A DNA stretch of 64,000 bases from Paulownia fortunei (lineage: Eukaryota; Streptophyta; Magnoliopsida; Lamiales; Paulowniaceae). Shown here one piece after another: positions 54,126-64,000 of the stretch; the stretch's first letter is position 1, and each line of letters begins with the position of its first letter. The notes below the pieces were generated by a model that saw only the letters and a program-made list of their open reading frames with translations, was not told the origin of the DNA and ran no database searches. A program made the position numbers and the translations under genes. The stretch lies in NCBI GenBank assembly GCA_019321725.1, contig CM033107.1:26031445-26095444 (forward strand). The letters are read 5' to 3'.

Positions 54126-55060
54126 CTCTTCAATAGGCGTTAGATTTGAAATATACACTCGGTTTGGAGTAAGTCTGATACCTTTAAATATTCCTTAAAG
54201 GAATGAACACGACATGACACTTATTGCATCAATGTGCTACTTGCAACGAGGAGCCGGAATAAAGAAGTATTCGTCTATATAAGTTCGCACAAGCTTCTTT
54301 GTCTCAATACGTGCTGATTTTTGTCCTCCAAAATCTTACTTATTTATATAAATAAGAGTTTTGTCTTTCTCACTACACTCTTTGCCTCACTTCACTTTCT
54401 TATGTACTTCTTTTGCTTGCTTACCTAACGCTTGAAGGATCGCTACTAGTTGAATAAAAGTATTACTGTTACTGGCTCGATGTGAAAGGAATAAAAGGTA
54501 ATTGGAGATCGCACTGGTCTATGAAAAGGGGGTATGAGCTCTTGACTCTAATAATATAGAATTTCTTTATCAATTCTAGAGACTAGGAGAACTCGGGAGA
54601 TTCTATGGGAAATTGGAAACGTCGAAGTCAGTTGTGGCTTATAAATAGGAAGATGGAGATAACAGTTCGAAGGATATTTATCTTAGATTGGATTTTCCTT
54701 CGAAATAACGCAAATTAACTCTATTCCTATTTTATAGCCTGGAAGTTTCGATCTCCATGCCTTTCTGGGAGGTGAACTTAAGTTTTTGTCCTCAGGCAAA
54801 AGCCTAGTATCTTAGTTAGACGTAGCAAATTGCTGCCACTTTTCCTTTCTCCCCAGTCCCGAAATGAGGCTATTTACCTTCTCTACCACCACAGAATGGA
54901 GTTAAAAGATCCATTGGAGATAGTCCTTTCTTTGACCTACCTTGACTTTAGTGGATCTACGAACCTGCGAAGGGACAAGTCTAAGAGCAGGAATGATAAT
55001 TAGTAAGGAGCAGGGAGGTCACACTTCTCCAAATGTCGTCTAAAGGAAGAAAATAAAAAT
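54126..55060. mobile_element. Possible LTR-retrotransposon fragment or solo LTR
   Basis: A block noticeably richer in G and C than its surroundings. It has the order typical of a Ty3-type LTR: upstream region, CTATATAAG at about 54274-54282, a pyrimidine-rich stretch (TTTGTCTTTCTCACTACACTC), then a GCTTGAAGGATCGCTAC-type segment. I could not find a matching second LTR, a primer-binding site or any gag/pol coding. It may instead be some other repeat. Confidence 0.35.
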
Positions 55061-55660
55061 ATTATCTAAGTTCATATTCTCTTAACTCTTCCTATTTTCA
55101 TTATTTTGTGATAATAGAGTGCACTTTCAGCTACGCGAACTATTAAGGTGAAGTGAAAAAAATAAAATAAAGGACGACTTTTTGGTTATTCATTAACCCT
55201 CATGTACAAATTTTCCAGAGTTTTGTTTAATATATTACCTATTGTATTGGCTCAATCACAAATAATTTCGATTACAAGAAAAACATCAAGCAAAATTAAA
55301 AATGTTCAAATTGAACGTTTCTATTATAGTGGTGTTTTTTATCATTTGTTGAATGTAACATCTTTTTGAGAATCTTTGTATCTATTGTTCGGAATATCAT
55401 TGATTTTACAGTTTATTAAACACTTATTGACATGTTAAACCTAGTAATACTAATGGTTGTTTTAATATTTTACTAAGCTATTTTCACTATATGCTATTTC
55501 TAGGATGTTTTGATACCTTTTTTGGCATTCACGTGCCACAAATAATGAATTGTTATCACTATTAGCTATTTTTTTGTTTCTCAAGTTAGTGTGGAATTGT
55601 GTAACCTCCTCGTCAAGTAGCGCTAGTTTCGTACTTATATTTTACTTCTATGTTTTTGTG
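55061..55660. other. AT-rich spacer before the repeat array
   Basis: No gene recognised. A TA-rich microsatellite lies at about 55672-55700, at the left edge of the array. Confidence 0.5.
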
Positions 55661-58600
55661 GCATCGACCGCAATATATATATATATATTTATATATATAT
55701 CCGTACATAAATGCATGAAAATACTAAAACTTATCTTACGTTAAGAAACTGCATGTTCATACATGAATAAAAATTTTAATAATTTGCACGATTATACTAA
55801 TTAATAAATGTGTCTTCATGTTCGTAAACAACTAAATATAATTGCATGTGTGTACACAAATTAATAATGTCTGTAAAAACGCATAATTGTCGAAAAGTAT
55901 GTAGCATTTTGATATTTTTTCTTTTTATAATTTGAATTTTCTTTATTTAATTTATTATTATTGTATGAATAATATGTTAAAATTAGAACTTTATATGACA
56001 CAAGCTAACCCACATTGTTAATTTAGTATCCACAATCTTTGCAGCCTAATTTTAATACAATAATAGAAATAGAATTACAAAATGCAATCATTAGAAGTAT
56101 AATTTGATTTCAACAATGCATCATCATATCTTGACAAATAGGTTTTACATTTCTAAAAATCTTGCAAATTAGGAAGGACCAGGCAGCACATGTATAGAGC
56201 TACTGTTTTATCATGTATATTGTTTCAATATTGATATAAGATTACTAAATTGGCTATTCATGTGGTAAACTAAATATACATGCTTAATTAATAGTTGTGC
56301 TCTAAGAATCTCTGCGGTAGATTTTACAAATTAAAACCAAGTTTTCCTCAATCTAGATGGATTGTGCATTCAAATTGTTGCAATGCTGCAAATGGTTCAA
56401 ATTTAGACAGAATCTCATGTGTGGTAAATATAACCATATTTTATATTTAATTTAAGTTATATTTATCTATTGTTCTTATTGCAGATTCTATTTGTTTCTT
56501 TTGACTAGTCTTTCTCAACTTTTATGTAAAATTATAATTGCAATCTAGTCACCTACTCAGATTTACTTCAAATTTTTTCTCTTCTTCTACTTTTATGTAT
56601 ATATAATATTTCTAAAGATCAAATCACCCTAACTTGACCATAAGAAAAAAAGATATAGAAATATAGAAATGACTAACACTCTATCTATTCTTCTTTAATG
56701 CACGAAAATCTAAAAGAATTTTTTTTTTAAAAAAGCTTGAAACTCAAGATATTAATTAAACTAATAAATTAAAGAAAATTTTAGAAAACTGATGTAGCTT
56801 TCCCCCATTTGTCAGAAATTTTTTCTTAATAAATATTTTTCTACACTTGGTGTTCAATAATAAACGTTAATGATCATATCACGTCAATACAATATTTGTA
56901 TAAAAAATATCGACATCGCGACAAGATTAAAAATAAAATTGCAACTTATTAATTAAATTTTAATTAAGTGCTGGATTTTAAGGCTAGTGAAATAATTTGA
57001 GTAACATGAAACTTCTACAAAATTAGTTGATTTCAACAGCACCCTTATTACTAACTAAAATTAGAAATTAGAAATTTGTTAGTGTATATGTTTTTGTGTA
57101 CAAATCTCTAATATGATGTATCAAAAATGCCAATGCAAAATTCAATTTAGAGAAGGCTTATTTACATTCTAGGAATAAAGATTGTCATCTATTCAATTTC
57201 TCCATCATATCCCCTCTCAAATGAGACAAATGTTAAATGGATATATAGTACATATAAATTTTTGTCTTTTGTAAGTTGAGTTCCATGAATTATTCATTAA
57301 TATTCCAATTACATTATAACAATTAATACTTTTCTTAGACTAGACCGCCATGGTTAATTTGGTATCAACAACCTTTGTAGAAACATCACGACAAGCAAAT
57401 TGTGACTTACATCTAAAAATCTAATTAAGTGGTGGATTTTAAGACTAGTGAAATAATTTGAGCAACATGAAACTTTAACAAAATTGGTGATTTTAACAGC
57501 ACCCTTATTATTTTCCAAAATTAGAAATTATAATTTTGTAGTACATATACTAATGGTTACAAATCTCTAATATGATGTATCAAAAAGGGATATGTGAATG
57601 CAAAATCAATTTAGAGAATATTTATTTTCATCCCATAAATAAAGTTTGTCATCTATTCAAATTCTTTGTGGTCTTGCTTCATCATCCTCCTCTCAAATGA
57701 GGGGAAAATAAGACGTGTCATATAATTATGTTGTACTGATATTGTGAGTATCTATACTCCTAAATAAGATTTTTGCATGTTCGCACATGAATGCATGAAA
57801 ATACCAAAGCTTCCGATACGTGAACAAAGTGCATGTCCATGCAAGAATAAAAATAGTACTAAATCCCACAATTATGCTAATTAATATATGCATCTTCATA
57901 TCGTACATAACTAAAATGGTTAAAGAAGTACATATATTAATTGAGTATAACATAACATGATATTTTTATCTTTTGTAAGTTGAGTTCCATTAAGCATTGT
58001 TCGTTAATATTCTAATAATTAGATATTAAAAGTTCATACTTTTTCTTAGATTATGCTAGACCACCTTGGTATATTTGGTATCAACAATCCTTGTAGCAAC
58101 ATCACGATTAAAAATAAAATTGTGATTTATATGTTAAATTCTAATTAAGTAGTGGATTTTAAGGCTAGTGAGAGAATTTGAGCAACATGAAACTTCCACA
58201 AAATTGTACTTTTAACGGCACCCATACTACTAACCAAAAATTAGAAGTTTCAAGTTTGTAGTAATATGTATTACTATATACAAATCTCTAATATGATGTA
58301 TCAAAAGGAATGTGCTAATACAAAATTCAATTTAGAGAAGACTTACTTATATCCTAAAAATAAAAGTTATCATCTATTCAATTTCTACATGGTCTTGCTC
58401 CATAATCCTCCATCTTATATGAGAAAAATATAGGACGTGTAATGTAATTATATTATAGTGATAGTATGAGTATCTCTACAAATGAATAAGGTTTTTGCAT
58501 GTCCATATATAAATGCATAAATAATAAAGCTTTCCATAAGTGAAGAAAGTACATGCATGTCCATACGTAAATTAAAATAGTAATGATTCTCACAATTATA

Positions 58601-61600
58601 CAAATTAATATGTATCCTCAAGTTCGTACATAATTAAACATAGTTGCATGTGTGATGACTGTAAAAAAATATAAGTATCGAAAAGTATAGAGTAATTCGG
58701 TCATTTATTTATTATTACTATATGAATAATATGTTAAACTTAGAACTTTATATTAAGCTAGCTAGCCCACATTGTTAATTTAGTATCCACAATCCTTGTA
58801 GCCTAATTTTAATAGAATAATAGAAATATAACTACACAGTGCAATTAGTATAACTATAATTCAATTTCAATAATGGATCATAATATCTTGACAATTAGGC
58901 TTTACATTTCTAAAAATCTCGCAAATTAGGAAAGGCCGGGAAGCAAATGTATAGAGTTCTTATTGTGTTATCATGTATATTGCTTCAATATTGATATAAG
59001 ATTATTAAATCGGCCATTCATGTGGTAAACTAAATTTAAATGGATAGCTAATAGCTGTGTTGTATATATCTCTACGATGGGTTTTATAAATTAAATCCAA
59101 GTTTATCTTAATCTAGGTAGATTGTGTGATTCAAATTGCTGCAATGCTGTAAATGGTTCAAATTTCCACCCAATATCATTGTGATAAATACATGCATATT
59201 TTTTATTTATCTCTTATTCTTGATGCAGATTTTGTTTGTTTCTTTTGACTAGTCTTTCTCAACTCTTATGTAAAATTAGTAATTGCAATCAAGTCACCTA
59301 CTCAGATTTATTTCAATTTTTTTTTTCTCTTCATACATAATGTTATAAAGAAGAAGGTATTAAAAAGTATAGAAAATGACTAACACTCATCTATTCTTCT
59401 TTAATGTGTGAAAATCTATAAGCAATTTTTTTTTATAAAAAAAGTCTGAAACTCAAGATATTAATTAAACTAAAGAAAAATAAATTAAAGAATTTTTTTA
59501 AAAAACCTATGTAGCCTTCTTCCATTTGTTAGAAATTATTTCTTAAAAAATATTTTTCTACACTTGGTGTTCTACAACAAATGATAAGGATCATGCTACG
59601 TCAAAAAAATATATGTGTAAAGAAAATATCAAAATCGCGACAAGATTAAAAATAAAATTGCAAGTTTGTAGTGAAATAATTAAGTGGTGAATTTTAAGGC
59701 TAGTGAAATAATTTGAGCAACGTGAAACTTTCAAAAAATTAGTCGATTATAACACCACCCTTATTACTAACCAAAATTAAAAATTTCAAGTTTGCAGTAC
59801 ATATATTATTGTGTAGGAATCTCTATATGATGTATCAAAAAAGAATATGCCAATGCAAAATTCAATTTAGAGAAGACTCATTTACATCCTAGAAATAAAG
59901 ATTGTCATCTTTTCAATTTATCCGTGATCTTGCTCCATCACCCCCCCTCTCATATGAGAAGAAAAATAAGAAGTATAATGTAATTATGTTATGCTAGTAT
60001 TATGAGTATCTCTGCACGTGAATACCATTTTTGCATGTCCAATACATGAATGAATGAAAATACTAAAGTTGTCCGTACATGAAGAAAGAACATGTCCAAG
60101 CGTGAATGAAAGTTGTAATAATTTCACAATTATAGTAAGTAATTCATGTGACGTACATAACCAAACAACGGTTGTTTGTGTGAAGATGCACGGATATTAA
60201 ATGAATATATGGTAATAGATGATATTTTTATCTTTGGTAAGTTGAGTTTCATTAATTATACAATTATACTAATTAGATATTAAAAATTAATACTTTTTCT
60301 TTGACTACTATAGCAACGTCGCGACAAAATCAGAGATTAAATTATGACTTATATGTGAAATTGATTTTGATTAAGTGGTGGATCTGAAGGCCAGAAAAAG
60401 AATTTTAGCAAAGTGAAACTTCCAACAAATAGGTGATTTTAACGACAACCTTTTTATTAATCAAAATTAGAAATTTTATATTTGTAGTACATATATTATT
60501 GTTTATAAATCTCTAATATGATGTAACAAAAAGGAATAAAGGAATGTAAATTTTAATTTAGAGAAAATTATGTAATTATGCTATACTGATAAGACGTGTA
60601 ATATAATTATCCTATAGTGATATTATGAGTATCTCAACACGTGAATAAGATTTTTGCATGTTCGTACGTGAATGTATGAAAATACTAAAGCTTCACGTAC
60701 TTGAAGAAAGTGCATGTTCATGCGTGAAAGAAAGTTGTAATAATTCGCATGATTATACTAATTAATATATGTCTTCATGTCCGTACATAGCTAAATAACG
60801 ATTGCTTGTGAAGTACAAATATTAAATAGATATACAGTACATATGATACTTTTGTCTTGTTGATTTTCATTAATTATTCATTAATATTCTAATTAGATAT
60901 TAACAATTAATACTTTTTCTTAGACTATGCTAGTCCACCATGGTTAATTTGGTATCAACACCGCAGCAAGAAAATTGTGACTTATATATTAAATTCTAAT
61001 TAAATGATAGATTTTAAGGCTAGTAAAATAATTTGAGCAACATGAAACTTCAACAAAATTGGTGATTTGAACAGCACCCTTATTAATTACCAAAATTAGA
61101 AATTGCAATTTTGTAGTACATGTAATATTGGTTATAAATCTCTAATATGATGTACCAAAAAAGAAAAAGAAATACGTGAATATAAAATTCAATTTAAAGA
61201 ATATTTATTTTCATACCAGAAATAAAGGTTGTTATCTATTCAATTTCTTTGTGGTCTTGCTCCAACATCCCCCCTCTCAAATGAGGAGAAAAATAAGATG
61301 TGTAATATAATTATTTGTTATATTGATATTATGAGAATCTATACTCCTAAATAAGTTTTTTGCATGTCCACACGTGAATGCATGAAAATACCAAAGCTTT
61401 CGATACGTGAAGAAAATGCATTTCCATGAAGGAATGAAAGTAGTACTAATTCCCATTATTATGCTAATTAATATATGCGTCTTCGTGTCGTACGTAACTA
61501 AATCGGTTAAAGAAGTACTAATATTATTTGAATATAACGTTACATGATATTTTTGTCTTTTGTAAGTTGAGTTCCATTAAATATTGTTCGTTAATGTTCT

Positions 61601-62040
61601 AATAATTGGATATTAAAAGTTAGTACTTTATCTTAGATTATGCTAGACCACCTTGGTATATTTGGAATCAACAATCCTTGTAGCAACACCACAACAAGAT
61701 AATAAATAAAATTATGATTTATATGTTAAATTCTAATTAAGTGGTGGATTTTAAAGCTAATAAGAGAATTTGAACAACGTGAAACTTCCACAAAATTAGT
61801 ACTTTTAACTGCACCTATACTACTAACCAAAAATTAGAAATTTCAAGTTTGTAGTAATATGTATTACTGTATACAAATCTCTAATATGATATCAAAAGGA
61901 ACATGCTAATACAAATTTGGAAAAGACTTATTTATATCCAAAAAATTAAGATTATCATCTATTCAATTTCTATGTAATCTTGCTCCATCATCCCCACTCT
62001 CATATGAGAAAAAAAGGACGTGTAATGTAATTATGTTATA

Positions 62041-62686
62041 CTTGAGAGTTAGAATAGATTTATAGACCAAGTCGACTGATCCACTTTAAAAAAATTCCAT
62101 ATCGCCTTTACTATTTCTTTTATGTCATAGTGTTAAAACCAAAAAATATTTATTTTTTTCTTGATGATTTCTGACATTTTCGATAAAACCTTCTCGAAAA
62201 TGTATTTTAACAATATTTTCGGTAATATTAGTAGATCTTATACGAACATCGAATGAGCTAAGGCAAGGACAAGAAAGAGGAAACGATTGAAATCCTCCTC
62301 TATCTGTTGCGGGTCAAGGGCTTCTCCCCTTCCGCTTCTTCAAACTCTAATTCATATTTTTTATAAAGAAATCTCTGATCAAAGATAGAACAAAATCCAT
62401 TTTACATCATATCTAAGGGATTCCTCGATTCGGGCCGAATAAGTAATGTAACTCGATCATTCTCAAACGGACTGCAATCTTTTTCTATTGTGTATTGCAG
62501 CTCACTTAACAGAGTGTTAGATTTGGTACCTTTACCTTCTGGGCCTCATTAACCCAGTTGGAGACAAAGAAATAAGAATCCATATAAGTTTCATTGGTCC
62601 CATTCCTCCTTTGGCAGCATCCACTAATTCAGAACTTAAATTGAAAGTCATATTTCGACCCGATCTTTTTCGAGATGCCGCAAAGT
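62041..62686. other. Non-repeat insertion in the array, partly plastid DNA
   Basis: The repeat unit is interrupted after its ATGTAATTATGTTATA word and resumes at TGAATGAGGTTTTTGCATG. Compared with sister copies, about 25 bases are lost and about 645 foreign, more GC-rich bases gained, with no obvious target duplication. Part of it is ycf2-like; the rest was not identified. Confidence 0.75.
62285..62490 (-). pseudogene. ycf2: Nuclear fragment of plastid ycf2 (decayed)
   Basis: Minus-strand reading gives, in order, [20 protein letters not shown] with NPLDMM, then a stop codon, then [20 protein letters not shown] with EEAEGE, then after a frame change [10 protein letters not shown]. These match the C-terminal part of Ycf2, the large plastid-encoded ATPase-like protein, in the right order. 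Homology ends at about 62290, where intact genes continue into the LFNHIVWAPRIW region. The nonsense codon, the frameshift and the surrounding nuclear repeats show a non-functional nuclear plastid insert (NUPT). Confidence 0.85.
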
Positions 62687-63860
62687 GAATGAGGTTTTTG
62701 CATGTCCACACGTGAATGCATGAAAATAATAAAGCTTCCCATACGTGACGAAAGTGAATGTCCGTGAATGAAAATAGTAATGATTCTCATAATTATACTA
62801 ATTAATATGTATTTTCATATCCGTACATAACTAAACATAGTTGCATGTTTGTACGTAAATTAGTGATGACTGTAAAGATGCATAGGTATCAAAAAAGTAT
62901 ATAGTAATTTGATACTTTTTTTTGTAAGTTGAATTTCATTAATTTATTATTGATAAATGAATAATATGTTAAACTTAAAATTTTATATTACCTAGCTAGA
63001 CCATCATGGTTAATTTAATTAGTATCCATAATCCTTGTAGCCTAATTTTAATACAATAATAGAAAATTACACAATGCAATCAATATAGCTATAATTTGAT
63101 TCCAATAATGCATCATCATATATTGACAAATAGGTTTACATTTCTAAAATTCTTGCAAATTACAAAGGGTCGGACAGCCCATGTATAGAGTCGTTGTTTT
63201 ATCATGTATATTGCTGCAATATAGATATAAGATACTAAATGGCTATTCATGTGGTAAATTAAATTTACATGGTTAGTTAATAGATGTGTTCTATATATCC
63301 TTATGGTAGATTTTATAAATTAAATCAAGCTTTTCTCAATCTAGGTAGATTGTACTATTTAAATTGCTGCAATGCTACCAACGGTTCAAATTTGGACCCA
63401 ATCTCATGTGTCATAAATACACCCATATCCCAAAATTAAATTGTGTTTATCTCTTATTCATATGCAGATTCTATTTATTTCTTTTGACTAATTTTTCTCA
63501 ACTTTTATGTAAAATTAGTAATTGCACTCTAGTCACCTATTCAAATTTATTTCAAACTTTTTTCCCTTCTGCTACTTTTATGTATATGTAATGTTTCAAA
63601 AGATCAAATTACCTTAACTTGACAAAAAAAAGATATTAAAAAGTATAGAAATGACTAACGCTATTCTTCTTTCATGCATGAAAATCTAAAAGCAAAAAAA
63701 TAAAAAAGTAAAAGCATGAAACTCAAGATATTAATTAAAATAAATAAAATGAAAGAAAGACTTAAAAAAAAAAAATGTATGTATCCTCCCACCATTTGTC
63801 AGAAATAATTTCCCGAAAAAACACTTCCCTGTATCAAATGGTTTATATCATATCACGTCG

Positions 63861-64000
63861 ATACAAATGTGGGTTTCAATATCCACGTGGCATCATCCTT
63901 ACTGTCTGTAATAAAAACACTCGATGTAAGTTAGCATAGGTATTGCTAGAGAGGTTCCTTATTCATTTCTCTCCGCTCGCTTTCTCCCTCTATATATAGA
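63861..64000 (+). promoter_or_regulatory. Candidate promoter of a gene beyond the right edge
   Basis: The sequence becomes less AT-rich just after the last long repeat unit. It has a G-box CACGTG at 63884-63889, a CT-rich patch (about 63966-63990) and TATATATA at 63991-63998. The downstream gene is not in the window, so this remains inference. Confidence 0.4.

Larger units (their letters stand above)
55660..63860 (+). repeat. Degenerate tandem array of long (A) and short (B) related units
   Basis: Shared landmarks recur in the same order and orientation. A CATGAAAATAC/TAAAG word (degenerate in some copies) is near 55714, 57795, 58516, 60052, 60674, 61379 and 62719. A GGCTAGTGAAATAATTTGAG word is near 56980, 57442, 58160, 59697, 60388, 61016 and 61753. 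CTCTAATATGATGTATC follows about 120 bases later each time. Long units carry about 850 extra bases containing TAGCCTAATTTTAATA, CATGTATAGAG and TTCTTTTGACTAGTC (copies near 56009-56880, 58766-59600 and 63001-63850). Short units lack this insert but share both flanks. No coding capacity is visible. Confidence 0.85.

Noticed and set aside
55660..63860. Possible CRISPR-like or centromeric satellite array
   Set aside because: Units are hundreds to over a thousand bases, diverged and without regular short repeats or spacers; nothing ties them to a centromere in this window.

Overview
This is nuclear genomic DNA from a flowering plant, most likely a eudicot. The evidence is intron-rich GT-AG genes embedded in AT-rich spacers, a cytosolic tRNA-Lys gene, plant-only protein families (PLL-type PP2C, MYB3R, type 2 metallothionein, PRT6) and an integrated, decayed piece of the plastid gene ycf2. 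The sequence alone does not name the genus.

Layout, left to right. 1-2340: last five exons of a plus-strand pectin acetylesterase, with the rest off the left edge. 5564-8016: a minus-strand PP2C phosphatase of the POLTERGEIST-LIKE 4/5 type, 4 exons, 631 aa. 8.3-12.9 kb: AT-rich spacer with a 27-base G run. 13352-16665: a plus-strand DUF4378/TRM-like protein, 4 coding exons, 869 aa. 17456-17528: tRNA-Lys(CTT). 21726-22271: a type 2 metallothionein, 3 exons, 80 aa. 22.3-27.6 kb: spacer with a foldback element of about 1.2 kb. 28760-33749: a three-repeat MYB (MYB3R), 7 coding exons, 535 aa, with a promoter rich in MSA-type AACGG motifs and two tiny upstream ORFs. 36843-52691: a minus-strand PRT6-type N-recognin ubiquitin ligase, 17 coding exons, 2045 aa, reconstructed with every splice phase consistent. 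54.1-55.0 kb: LTR-like fragment. About 55.66 kb to 63.86 kb: a degenerate tandem array of long (about 1.5 kb) and short (about 0.7 kb) related units, with a plastid-derived insertion at about 62.04-62.69 kb. The last 120 bases look like a promoter for a gene beyond the right edge.

The genes do not form an operon-like unit. They act separately in cell-wall pectin de-acetylation (PAE), signalling and development (PLL), cortical microtubule/TON1-type scaffolding (TRM-like), metal homeostasis (MT2), G2/M transcription (MYB3R) and the Arg/N-degron oxygen-sensing pathway (PRT6). I see no bacterial-type system, CRISPR array or intact autonomous transposon. The most informative unusual features are the repeat array with its internal-deletion derivatives, the ycf2 insertion, the foldback element, and the MYB3R 5' region (MSA motifs plus a uORF whose stop overlaps the main start). 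Exon boundaries were set by reading the sequence for splice sites and conserved protein motifs; no alignment or transcript data were available.
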